A stretch of DNA of 12,337 nucleotides from Bacillota bacterium (GTDB lineage Bacteria; Bacillota; Clostridia; Acetivibrionales; JAFADI01), in the NCBI GenBank assembly GCA_023424965.1, contig JAFADI010000186.1, positions 1 to 12,337 of the forward strand. Direction: 5' to 3'. A program made the position numbers and the translations under genes. Below, one piece after another: positions 1-7,149 of this stretch. The notes below the pieces were generated by a model. That model had not been told where the DNA came from, made no database searches, and saw only the letters and a list, made by a program, of their open reading frames with translations. Each line of letters begins with the position of its first letter. Position 1 is the first letter of the stretch.

Positions 1-579
1 GCCCCCGGCGGCGGCAGTACCGCAGCCCTTTCAGGAGTTCTGGCCTCCTCGCTGACGATGATGGTGGTAAACCTTTCTACCGGCAAAAAATCCTTTGAAG
101 CACTGGAGGAAAATATCCGGCACAAGGCCCTGGAGGATTTTGAAGCGGTCAAAGCCTTGAATCAAGAGCTTTCGATGCTGGTGGACGAAGACACCAAGGC
201 CTTCCGCCTGTTCATGGAGGCCATGAAGCTGCCGAAAGAGACGGAAGAGGAGCGAAAGAACAGAGAGGACAGCATGCAGCAGGCAGCCTTATATGCATTG
301 CAGGTGCCTCTGACGGTAGCGGAAAAGTGTTTGGGCATCTTGAGGCACCAGCTGCATATCGCCCGGTACGGGAATAAAAATGCCGTATCCGACGTTGGCG
401 TCGGATCCCTTCTGGCCTTCGCCGGACTTGAAGGGGCGGCGCTGAATGTAAATATCAACCTTCCCGGCATTTCCGACGCTAACGTCAGGATGGATGCATC
501 AGAAAAAATTGCCGCCTTCCGCAAGGAAGGAAGCGAATTGAAAATTAAAATCACCGAAGTGGTAAACAGCCGGATATGA
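1..579 (+). CDS. Cyclodeaminase/cyclohydrolase family protein (FchA-like), 5'-truncated by window edge
   Basis: Frame 1 is open from the first base, so the gene begins outside the window; 192 residues are visible, ending at TGA 577-579. The first visible residues (APGGGSTAALSGVLASSL) match the glycine-rich N-terminal signature of the all-helical FTCD_C/FchA family, and the middle (DEDTKAFRLFMEAMKLPKET) and the tail (GVGSLLAFAGLEGAALNVNINL) also fit that family. Known members are methenyltetrahydrofolate cyclohydrolase (methenyl-THF to 10-formyl-THF) and formiminotetrahydrofolate cyclodeaminase of histidine breakdown; both are cytoplasmic one-carbon enzymes. The sequence alone does not decide between them. 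Family members are about 205-215 residues long, so only about 15-25 residues should be missing. An internal ATG at 58 is not the start, because conserved sequence precedes it. The gene converges on the - strand operon and is probably unrelated to it. Confidence 0.9.
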   Translation, partial: APGGGSTAALSGVLASSLTMMVVNLSTGKKSFEALEENIRHKALEDFEAVKALNQELSMLVDEDTKAFRLFMEAMKLPKETEEERKNREDSMQQAALYALQVPLTVAEKCLGILRHQLHIARYGNKNAVSDVGVGSLLAFAGLEGAALNVNINLPGISDANVRMDASEKIAAFRKEGSELKIKITEVVNSRI

Positions 580-581
580 CA

Positions 582-652
582 ACGCGTGACAGGGGGACGG
601 TTCTCCGACACACAACCAGAGTGTGTCAGAGAACCGTCCCCCTGTCACGCGT
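582..652. repeat. Long palindromic (REP/MITE-like) repeat between convergent genes
   Basis: Two 32-base arms (582-613 and 621-652) are reverse complements except for one pair (C606/A628), and they flank a 7-base loop (614-620). On a - strand transcript the odd pair becomes G-U, so that RNA can fold along the whole stem. The arm core GACAGGGGGACGGTTCTC resembles dispersed palindromes that I recall from clostridial genomes, some of them thought to be moved by IS200-like REP-associated transposases; that link is from memory and is not verified. The element starts 3 bases after the cyclodeaminase stop and fills most of the convergent gap. It could act as a two-way terminator or protect RNA 3' ends, but neither strand carries a clear T-tract after the stem. 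Confidence 0.85.
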
Positions 653-665
653 GTCCCCTTGTCAC
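653..665. repeat. Partial extra copy of the palindrome arm end
   Basis: GTCCCCTTGTCAC at 653-665 repeats GTCCCCCTGTCAC at 636-648, inside the right arm of the palindrome, with one mismatch and a 17-base offset. The copy covers the TGA stop codon (664-662) of the zinc dehydrogenase on the - strand. This suggests the element grew by partial tandem duplication, or that it is a nested or composite insertion. The dehydrogenase ends at a normal family length, so no loss of function is implied. Confidence 0.6.
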
Positions 666-1693
666 AAGCCGGGCCGCACGATAACCTTCATGGAAGTTTT
701 CCCATGGACAAAACGCTCCAGAGCCTCCGGCAGTTCCGGGAGAGTGACGGTTTCCCCGATCAAAGGCGCCACATTGACGGCACCGCTCTCGATGAGGGAA
801 ATGGCCTGCTGAAAAGTCTTTCTCAGGGCAAAGGAGCCCACAATCCTCAAGTCCTTCTTGAAAACTTCGTAAGGGTTCAGTGTTATCCTGCTGTCCGCCG
901 GACACACGCCAAAGAGGAGAAGGGTGCCGTCCGCCCTGACATAGCGGACCGCTTCTTCGATGACTGCCGGTATGCCGGTGGCATCGATGACCAGCTGGAA
1001 GCCCATGGGCTGAATGGAACCCAGTCCCTTCTCCAGCTCCCGTCCTGCAAGGACGGTATGCAGGGCGCCCATTTCCTTTGCCAGCTTCAGCCGGTCGGCA
1101 TTGAGGTCAACCACCGTTACAGAAGCCGCCCCGTTGTGGACGGCCAGTTGCAGATGCAAAAGACCGATAGCGCCCGCCCCCAGGATCAGCACATGCTGCC
1201 CCGGCGCCGGGCGCGCCCTTTCCTGTCCGTATACCACGCAGGCCAGGGGCTCTATCAAGGCTCCCTGAGTAAAATCCATTCCTTTTATGGGGAATACGGT
1301 ACTCTCGGGAACCGCCACATACTGTGCAAAGGCCCCGTTCCGCGTCACCCCCGTGGCCTGGAAATCCAGGCAGTGGTTCTGCAGGTTTTGCTTGCAGAAA
1401 TAGCATTTCTCGCAAAAAATATTGGGGTCGGATACCACCCGCTGCCCCACGGAAAACTGTTCTACCTTTTGGCCCACGGCAGCAACGGTTCCGGAAAATT
1501 CATGTCCGGGAACCAGCGGGTAGAAAGAAAAATACTCTCCCAGGTAGATGTGGGCATCTGTCCCGCAGATACCCGCAGCCTCCACCTTGATCAGCACTTC
1601 ATATTCCCCGGGCTCCGGAATGTCTATTTCCTCCACCCGGCCCCGCTGCTTTCCATCTACCACATAAGCCTTCATTTTTTTTGTTTGTTTCAT
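662..1693 (-). CDS. Zinc-dependent alcohol dehydrogenase (medium-chain, polyol/threonine dehydrogenase-like)
   Basis: 343 residues, the normal length for a sorbitol/threonine/butanediol dehydrogenase-type MDR enzyme. Catalytic zinc ligands are seen at Cys43 (GICGTD) and His64-Glu65 (GHE), with Glu148 in the conserved IEP. The structural zinc lobe has Cys94, Cys97, Cys100 and Cys108. The Rossmann motif GAGAIG is at 172-177, and Asp196 at the end of the next strand points to NAD rather than NADP. The enzyme should oxidise a secondary alcohol on a polyol or sugar-like substrate in the cytoplasm; the exact substrate cannot be read. The ATG at 1693 is chosen because AGGTGA lies 6 bases before it; Met7 is a weaker alternative. 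It is the last gene of the operon, 29 bases after the FAD enzyme. Its stop codon lies inside a repeat copy. Confidence 0.93.
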   Translation of the reverse strand: MKQTKKMKAYVVDGKQRGRVEEIDIPEPGEYEVLIKVEAAGICGTDAHIYLGEYFSFYPLVPGHEFSGTVAAVGQKVEQFSVGQRVVSDPNIFCEKCYFCKQNLQNHCLDFQATGVTRNGAFAQYVAVPESTVFPIKGMDFTQGALIEPLACVVYGQERARPAPGQHVLILGAGAIGLLHLQLAVHNGAASVTVVDLNADRLKLAKEMGALHTVLAGRELEKGLGSIQPMGFQLVIDATGIPAVIEEAVRYVRADGTLLLFGVCPADSRITLNPYEVFKKDLRIVGSFALRKTFQQAISLIESGAVNVAPLIGETVTLPELPEALERFVHGKTSMKVIVRPGL

Positions 1694-1722
1694 TTCTCTT
1701 CACCTGTTCTTTCTGTCAAACG

Positions 1723-3087
1723 CTATAGGGTCAGCATGGCTCCGTCCTTTTCAAGGGCAGCCGTAACTTCCCGGTAGGACAGCTCCGACGGCAGGCAGCC
1801 TTTACCCGCCGAAAGTGCGGCGGCCACTCCCGCGGCTTGCCCTATGGCCATGCAGGTACCCATGACCCGCATGGAGCCGTATACCTGGGTGTCCACCGAA
1901 ATGCACCTCCCGCTGGTCAGCAGCCCGCCGATGTCCTTGCTCACCAGGCAGCCGTATGGGATTCCATAGGGTCTTTCAAGGGAAGTCAGATTGATGGTTT
2001 CATCGGCCCCATGGTGGATGTCGATGTTGTACGCTCCCAAAGCGATGGTGTCCTCCGGTATCTTGTTTGCCAGCATGTCTTCCCTGGTAAAGGTGTCGAT
2101 TCCCCTGATTCTCCGGGTTTCACGTATTCCAAGGCCCGGAGCGATGGACGAAACATGGCTCTCATGAAAGCCGGGCACATATTTTTTGAGGAGCTTCATC
2201 AATTGGAGGATCTGCAGGTGCCCCTCCGTCTCTCCCCGGGTCAGCTCCCACGGGTCTGTGGCGTCAATGTTCAGTACCCGGGTGCTGTTGACCGCCACCT
2301 GGCCTTTATTGGGACTGATGATATAGATAAAGCGGTCCCTGGGAATAGTATATTCTCCGTTCTCTTTGGCTTTTGCCAGCAGGGCTTTCAAGCCGATGAA
2401 GCAGTGTCCCGGGGTTTTACGGAAAAAGTCCACGGTGTATCCGGCGTCATAGGTGTCGGGGAGCTCGATCTCCGAAGGGTTCTTTTCGATGTACTCAAAA
2501 AATGCCTCCAGGTCCACATTGCCGATGGTGAACATCAGGGTGGAAGGCTGCATCAGCCCTGTCCCATCCTGCCCCTTGATATAGGAAGCTCCTGCCATGT
2601 AGGCCACATCCCCGTCTCCAGTGGCGTCCACCACGATCTTTGCATCGATTTCTATCTGCTGCCCCTTGCCGAAAACAACCACCTTTTTTATCCTTCCGTT
2701 CTCCACCTTCACGTCCAGAAGCTCGCAGTGCATCAGCAGGTCCACACCCGCTTCCCTGCACTTTTCGATGGCAATGATGCGGAATATGTCGGGCTGAATG
2801 GGCGTGATGGAATTGTGCACCGGGCATGGGTTGTGTCCCAGGGTCCCGCCCACCTCCGCGAGCCTTTGTACCAATTCCTCCGGGATTCCTCCCAGCACCC
2901 TTCTCCCCTGCCTGTCCAAAAATCCCAGCAAGCCCAGTCCTGAAGCCGCTGCGCCCCCAAGAAAGCCGTTCCTCTCCACCAGCAGCACCCTGGCTCCGTG
3001 CCTGGCTGCCGCCATCGCCGCCGGAATTCCTCCCGGTCCGCCTCCGATCACCGCTACGTCGTATTCTACCTGTGTCTTTTTAAGCAT
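1723..3087 (-). CDS. FAD-dependent oxidoreductase (FAD_oxidored family)
   Basis: 454 residues. The N-terminal dinucleotide-binding fold has GGGPGG at 15-20 and Glu38 at the end of the second strand, which normally binds the ADP-ribose of FAD. DATGDGD at 154-160 is a second FAD contact typical of the family, and the C-terminal segment (about 392-430; SGRCISVDTQVYGSMRVMG, then AIGQAAGVAAALS) is the usual flavin-closing region. There is no signal peptide or iron-sulfur cysteine cluster, so it should be cytoplasmic. Members of this family are common in sugar-transport operons of Bacillota but are poorly characterised; the substrate is unknown here. AGGAGA lies 8 bases before the ATG. It sits 40 bases after the second permease and 29 bases before the zinc dehydrogenase, so it is very probably cotranscribed with both. 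Confidence 0.9.
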   Translation of the reverse strand: MLKKTQVEYDVAVIGGGPGGIPAAMAAARHGARVLLVERNGFLGGAAASGLGLLGFLDRQGRRVLGGIPEELVQRLAEVGGTLGHNPCPVHNSITPIQPDIFRIIAIEKCREAGVDLLMHCELLDVKVENGRIKKVVVFGKGQQIEIDAKIVVDATGDGDVAYMAGASYIKGQDGTGLMQPSTLMFTIGNVDLEAFFEYIEKNPSEIELPDTYDAGYTVDFFRKTPGHCFIGLKALLAKAKENGEYTIPRDRFIYIISPNKGQVAVNSTRVLNIDATDPWELTRGETEGHLQILQLMKLLKKYVPGFHESHVSSIAPGLGIRETRRIRGIDTFTREDMLANKIPEDTIALGAYNIDIHHGADETINLTSLERPYGIPYGCLVSKDIGGLLTSGRCISVDTQVYGSMRVMGTCMAIGQAAGVAAALSAGKGCLPSELSYREVTAALEKDGAMLTL

Positions 3088-3127
3088 CTTTCTCTTCTCC
3101 TTTTTATTCTGAATTTGCGTAATTGCC

Positions 3128-3973
3128 TCATCCCTTGACGGAGCCCTGGGTAAGCCCCGATATCAGCATTTTCCCCAGCAAAGTGAAGATGACAAGCGTG
3201 GGAATGATGGCCAGGGAAGCTGAAGCCGTCAGCGGACCCCATTCCTGGCCGAAGAAGCCCAGATAATTGTATATGGCCACCTGGACCGGCATAAGCTTTG
3301 GTGAATCCACCATGACCGCCGCCAGGATGAACTCGTTCCATGCGCCGATAAATATGAACAGGGAGGCCGACGCCACCGAAGGAAGCATCAGGGGAAACAC
3401 GATGTTCCATAGGATATAATTTTTATTGCAGCCGTCAATTTTGGCCGCCTCTTCTATTTCAACAGGCACACTCTCTATACCGCTGCGCAGTATCCATATT
3501 GCCATGGGCAGGTTGTATGCCGTGAACAGTATGACCAGCGTGTACCATTTATTTATCAAGCCGATCTGTGACATGAATACGTAATTGGGGATCAGCAGCG
3601 CCGCACTGCCGATGGACAGCGGGACACAGGATACGATCATGAAAAATATGAGCTTTTTGAACCTGAACTGGTACCGCTGGAGCCCGTAGGCAGCCAGATA
3701 GCCTAAAAATATGCCTGCTGCCACGCAAATCCCGCAGTAAAAAATACTGTTCAGGATCGAGCGCAGGTATCCGTCGTTGATGATGGTTTGATAGTGCTCA
3801 AAGGTAGGAGCAAAATTTATAAGCCTGGGTGGAAATACAAAAATTTCACGTTTACTTTTAAAGGACGTAAGGACGGCCCAATAAATGGGTATCAGGTTGA
3901 CCACCAGCAGGATTGCAAACACCGTAACTTCCAAAACCTTGCCTGCAGCCCTTCCGCTTTCCTTTTTATACAT
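3128..3973 (-). CDS. Carbohydrate ABC transporter permease (MalG-like, CUT1)
   Basis: 281 residues, an inner-membrane permease with about six hydrophobic segments (roughly 14-35, 72-98, 107-132, 140-163, 198-221 and 250-273). The cytoplasmic EAA loop that contacts the ATPase is intact: EEAAKIDG at 174-181 followed by the conserved Pro194 in IVFPLMLP. The N-terminal PIYWAVLTSFKS and the C-terminal LTQGSVKG are typical of MalG-like subunits. It pairs with the upstream MalF-like permease. Its ATG (3973-3971) overlaps that gene's end by 8 bases, which implies translational coupling; GGTGA lies 7 bases before the ATG. Family membership is certain; the transported sugar is not known. Confidence 0.95.
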   Translation of the reverse strand: MYKKESGRAAGKVLEVTVFAILLVVNLIPIYWAVLTSFKSKREIFVFPPRLINFAPTFEHYQTIINDGYLRSILNSIFYCGICVAAGIFLGYLAAYGLQRYQFRFKKLIFFMIVSCVPLSIGSAALLIPNYVFMSQIGLINKWYTLVILFTAYNLPMAIWILRSGIESVPVEIEEAAKIDGCNKNYILWNIVFPLMLPSVASASLFIFIGAWNEFILAAVMVDSPKLMPVQVAIYNYLGFFGQEWGPLTASASLAIIPTLVIFTLLGKMLISGLTQGSVKG

Positions 3974-4835
3974 CGTATTTCACCGCCTTAATGTAAATGA
4001 TGGTAAGAATGGCATTGATGGCAAAAAGTATAAAGGAAAAGGCACTTGCATCTCCGAATTTGTAGAAGGAAAATGCCATCCTGTACAGCTCCAGTGAGGT
4101 GACGGCCGTGGAGTTCCCCGGTCCCCCGCCCGTCAGGACCATGGGGATGGTCACATTGTTGAAATTGCTCATGAACAAAACGATGGAGGAAATCATCAAG
4201 GGTGTCTTGATGATCTGGAATTTAATCCTCCAGAATATCTGGAATCTGCTGGCACCGTCCACATTTCCCGCTTCAATGATGTCGTCGGGGATCCCCTTCA
4301 GGCCCGCCAGAATCATGACCATCGCATAGCCGATGGTCCTCCAGGCCATGACGATGATCAACGCCCAGAGGGCGGTAAAGCCCGTCTGGTAGATATTGAC
4401 GGCAGGCAAACCCAGGGTGCGGAAGATGTAATTGCACAGTCCCAGGTCCGGGTCCAGTATCCATTTCCACAGCAGGCCTCCCACCACCATGGAAGTGACC
4501 CAGGGCACCAGTCCAACAATTTGCAGGGCGTAGGAGAATTTCCCACTCCTTTTGTCCACCCAGAGAGCCAGCAGGGTGCCCAGCCCCATGGAAATGGCCA
4601 GGCCTGCGAAGCTGATGTAAAAGGTTGTTCCGATGGACCCCAGTATCTGGGGATTCTTTAGTATCTTCACATAGTTTTCCAGGCCTACAAAGGCGGAGAT
4701 ATTCAAATAGTCCGCGTTGTACACGCTCAGGTACAAGGTGTAAAACAGGGGGGAAATCAATATCACAAAGATAAGCAGTGTGGCAGGAAGCGCTAAAAGC
4801 AGTCCCAGGTTATATTTCGACCTGTCGCTGAACAT
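3966..4835 (-). CDS. Sugar ABC transporter permease (MalF/UgpA-like, CUT1)
   Basis: 289 residues with about six membrane segments (roughly 11-37, 71-93, 103-125, 152-178, 212-233 and 262-283) and the late family motif LTGGGPGNST at 234-243. The EAA loop is IEAGNVDGASRFQIFWRIKF (187-206): the E-A and D-G positions are kept, but the proline expected in the usual I-x-x-P is Gln207. It should form the membrane channel with the MalG-like partner, fed by the lipoprotein encoded just upstream. A purine-rich GAGGGG ribosome site precedes the ATG. The 59-base gap to the lipoprotein gene holds a stem-loop. No ATP-binding subunit follows, so a shared MsmX-type ATPase is expected elsewhere. Confidence 0.95.
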   Translation of the reverse strand: MFSDRSKYNLGLLLALPATLLIFVILISPLFYTLYLSVYNADYLNISAFVGLENYVKILKNPQILGSIGTTFYISFAGLAISMGLGTLLALWVDKRSGKFSYALQIVGLVPWVTSMVVGGLLWKWILDPDLGLCNYIFRTLGLPAVNIYQTGFTALWALIIVMAWRTIGYAMVMILAGLKGIPDDIIEAGNVDGASRFQIFWRIKFQIIKTPLMISSIVLFMSNFNNVTIPMVLTGGGPGNSTAVTSLELYRMAFSFYKFGDASAFSFILFAINAILTIIYIKAVKYDV

Positions 4836-4858
4836 AACCCCTCTCCCTTCTATTGCGA

Positions 4859-4879
4859 GGCGGCACTTTTTGTGCCGCC
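4859..4879 (-). other. Intercistronic stem-loop between binding protein and permease genes
   Basis: GGCGGCAC (4859-4866) pairs perfectly with GTGCCGCC (4872-4879) around a five-base loop. On the - strand transcript the loop is AAAAA and no T-tract follows, so it is not a normal intrinsic terminator for the operon. By analogy with malE-malF type gaps it may stabilise the upstream lipoprotein message so that more binding protein than permease is made; this is inference. On the + strand the stem is followed after CCGGA by seven T's, which would look like a terminator, but no + strand gene needs one here. Confidence 0.7.
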
Positions 4880-4894
4880 CCGGATTTTTTTGTT

Positions 4895-6307
4895 TTATTT
4901 GCTTCCATTTCTGTCGTTAAAGGCCTTTTCAGCCTTTTCCAGCGCCTTGTCAACGGTCATTCCGTTGGCCAGCACGTCCTGGGCCACGGTGTTCAGGTCG
5001 ATTCGCCAGCCGCTGATAGCAAAGTCGGTGGGCTGGGCCCATCCCGCCTTTGCAAAGCCCTCTGCCATAACGGCGAGGAATTTGTTCTTGTTCTCGGTAA
5101 AGAAGGCCGACTCACTTGCCACAGTGGATTTTCTGAAAGGAACCTGTCCTCCTGCCGTCACCCACAGTTTATCCGCTTCCGGACTGATCATGTGCTCAAC
5201 CAGACGGCCTGCCGCTTCCTTGTTTTTACTTCCGGACCATACGCCTACACTCCAGCCCGCGATGGGTGTGGGAGAATTCTTGCTCCCGTCGGAGCCGGGC
5301 AGCAGCATGAATTGGACCGCTTCAGGTCCAAAGGTAGCCTCCGCCTGCAATTTTGAAACACGTACGCCGGCGCCCATGATCATGGCATATTTCCCTGCGG
5401 AAAAATCCTTGTACAAATCTTCCGGTGTGGAAGTAAGGGCTGTCTCCGGTGTGATTTTATGTACCCTTACCATATCCAGCTGCATATCCATTGCTTTTTT
5501 TACCACATCATTGTTGAAATTGGCCTTTCCGTCCGCAGTAAACAGAGAACCCTGTCCTGCCAGAATAGCGCCGGCCCCGATCTGGGCATCCGCTTTGTCC
5601 ACGCTGAAGGCCTGCCCCAGCCCATACCGCTGAATACCTGTCCTGGCATCCACCTCCGTCAGCTTTTTCCCTGCCTCCACCAGCTCATCCCAGGTTTTTG
5701 GCACCGCCAGCCCTTTTTCCTTGAACAGGTCCTCACGGTAGATAATGCCGAAATAATTCCTGGAAAGAGCGGCCTGGTAATGCTTGCCGTCGGAAGCGCC
5801 CATGCTCCAGAAGGCGTCGTCCACGTCGGCGATTTCCTCGGCGCTCCAGTCCTTCAGAAAGAGGTTTTCGAGAGGCTCCAGGGTCCCCAGCTTTATGGCG
5901 GTCCCCAGCTCGTCCTGCAGTACCCACATGACATCGGGGGCGTTGCCGGCTTTGTGAGCCGCAAAGAATTTACCCGTCATAACGTCCCAGGTCTGGGGCT
6001 CCACCGTCACCTTCACGTCGGGATATTTTGCCTTGAAGCTCTCCAGCATTTGCTTCAACGCGACGGACCTGCCGTCGGTTCCCGTGGGATTCAAAAATGT
6101 CCACATGCGGATATCGCCCTTCAAAGCCGCCGGGGCCTCTTCCTTGCCTCCCTGCGGGTCCGCAGCCTTGGTTTCGGTCTTGTTTTCAGCGGTTGCAGCG
6201 GGAGCGCTCTCCCCCGAATTTCCGCAGGCCATGAGGCTTGTAGCCAACAATGCCAGAACCACCAGTACCGCCATTTGTTTTAAAACCTTCTTTGAGAAAA
6301 TATTCAT
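4895..6307 (-). CDS. Extracellular sugar-binding lipoprotein of the ABC transporter (SBP family 1)
   Basis: 470 residues. The N-terminus has Lys-rich residues 6-10, a hydrophobic core and a lipobox LMAC with the lipidated cysteine at 28. A Ser/Ala/Glu/Lys-rich linker to about residue 62 tethers the domain to the membrane, and the first strand of the binding fold is GDIRMWTFLNP. The segments APDVMWVLQDELG and PTPIAGWSVGVWSGSKNKEAA are typical of CUT1 binding proteins. It should capture a sugar or similar solute outside the cell and deliver it to the two permeases encoded immediately downstream. The start is secured by AGGAGG (6320-6315) 7 bases before the ATG. It lies 50 bases after the short-chain dehydrogenase gene. 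The ligand cannot be read from the sequence. Confidence 0.94.
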   Translation of the reverse strand: MNIFSKKVLKQMAVLVVLALLATSLMACGNSGESAPAATAENKTETKAADPQGGKEEAPAALKGDIRMWTFLNPTGTDGRSVALKQMLESFKAKYPDVKVTVEPQTWDVMTGKFFAAHKAGNAPDVMWVLQDELGTAIKLGTLEPLENLFLKDWSAEEIADVDDAFWSMGASDGKHYQAALSRNYFGIIYREDLFKEKGLAVPKTWDELVEAGKKLTEVDARTGIQRYGLGQAFSVDKADAQIGAGAILAGQGSLFTADGKANFNNDVVKKAMDMQLDMVRVHKITPETALTSTPEDLYKDFSAGKYAMIMGAGVRVSKLQAEATFGPEAVQFMLLPGSDGSKNSPTPIAGWSVGVWSGSKNKEAAGRLVEHMISPEADKLWVTAGGQVPFRKSTVASESAFFTENKNKFLAVMAEGFAKAGWAQPTDFAISGWRIDLNTVAQDVLANGMTVDKALEKAEKAFNDRNGSK

Positions 6308-6357
6308 CGAAGCTCCTCCTTAAAATTTTAATGTGACGTTGCCTGTTTGAGTCCCTT

Positions 6358-7113
6358 TCAGTCCATGTACAGCCCTCCGTTTACATCGGTAATTTCTCCG
6401 GTTATATATCCTGCTCTTGCAGAGCAAAGGAACACAATCACATCGGCGATCTCCCGGGGCTTTGCCATCCTGTTTACAGGGATCATGGAAGCCATGGCCG
6501 CCCTTCTTTCAGGCGAATGGACCTGAAGTATCTCGGTATCCACCACCCCCGGGCACACCGAAAGCACCCGTATGCCATGCCTTGCGCCTTCAATGGCCAG
6601 TGCCTTGCTGAAGCCTATCACTCCGGCCTTGGACGCGGAATAGGAGGTGTTGTCCCCATACAGCGTCCCCCTCTTTCCTGCGAAGGAACCAATGCTTAAG
6701 ATAACCCCGGATTTTTGCTCCATCATTTTTGCGAATGCGTGCTTTGACAGCAGGAATACTCCCGTCATGTTCACGCTGAAAACTTTTTCCCAGGACTCCA
6801 GGGTCATCTCCTGTATGGGGGCCGGTATGCCGATGCCGGCGTTATTTACCACTACATCCACCGTCCCGTAGCTTTCGAAAACCTTCTCTATGCACCGGAC
6901 TACATCGGGCTCCTTCGTGACGTCACACTCCAGTCCCAGCACCCTTTCATCCCCGGTGTCCAGTTCTGCGCATGCCGCTTTGAGTTTGGAGCCGTTCAAG
7001 TCCAGCAAAACCACCCTGGCGCCTTCCTGGTAAAAAGCTGCGGCTATTTCCCTTCCTATTCCCTGGGCGGCCCCTGTTACAAGTACGGTTTTATTCTCCA
7101 GTTCCAGATTCAA
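6358..7113 (-). CDS. Short-chain dehydrogenase/reductase (SDR), probable TTG start
   Basis: 251 residues from TTG at 7113-7111, the standard classical SDR length. The cofactor motif TGAAQGIG is at 13-20, Asp38 after the second strand suggests NAD(H), and NNAG is at 90-93. The catalytic set is Ser143, Tyr158 and Lys162 (YSASK), with two extra residues between Ser and Tyr compared with the commonest spacing; PGVVDT is at 188-193. It should catalyse reversible oxidation of a hydroxyl to a ketone in the cytoplasm; the substrate is unknown. AAAGGAGG (7128-7121) lies 7 bases before the TTG. An upstream in-frame ATG at 7188 would add 25 non-family residues and would run through the hairpin and ribosome site, so it is rejected. 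This is the first gene of the block that continues with the transporter. Confidence 0.92.
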   Translation of the reverse strand: MNLELENKTVLVTGAAQGIGREIAAAFYQEGARVVLLDLNGSKLKAACAELDTGDERVLGLECDVTKEPDVVRCIEKVFESYGTVDVVVNNAGIGIPAPIQEMTLESWEKVFSVNMTGVFLLSKHAFAKMMEQKSGVILSIGSFAGKRGTLYGDNTSYSASKAGVIGFSKALAIEGARHGIRVLSVCPGVVDTEILQVHSPERRAAMASMIPVNRMAKPREIADVIVFLCSARAGYITGEITDVNGGLYMD

Positions 7114-7120
7114 TGTAAAT

Positions 7121-7128
7121 CCTCCTTT
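7121..7128 (-). promoter_or_regulatory. Ribosome binding site deciding the SDR start
   Basis: AAAGGAGG on the - strand, 7 bases before the TTG at 7113. It is a near-perfect anti-16S match, and it falls inside the reading frame if the longer ATG start at 7188 is assumed. It is the main reason for choosing the TTG start. Confidence 0.85.
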
Positions 7129-7149
7129 GATTTTTGTATTCCGGGCAGC

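Noticed and set aside
162..611. - strand open frame opposite the cyclodeaminase, starting within the palindrome
   Set aside because: It is antisense to a conserved gene, and its first residues come from the repeat arm. The + strand frame from 623, which starts in the other arm, begins with the same peptide (MSENRPPVTR) because the arms are inverted copies. No ribosome site supports it.
623..2943. Long + strand open frames opposite the two oxidoreductase genes (384 and 368 codons)
   Set aside because: They are antisense to genes with clear family motifs, have no ribosome site and no recognisable domain, and their composition is that of reverse-complemented coding sequence in a GC-moderate genome.
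6296..6305. Further AAAATATTC match at the start codon of the transporter lipoprotein
   Set aside because: It coincides with the first codons of the gene (ATG AAT ATT TTC), and no second copy lies at a helical spacing, so it is not counted as a regulator site.
6320..6331. Perfect 12-base palindrome TTAAAATTTTAA just before the transporter lipoprotein gene
   Set aside because: It is made only of A and T next to the ribosome site and could easily arise by chance; no -35 or other operator features accompany it.
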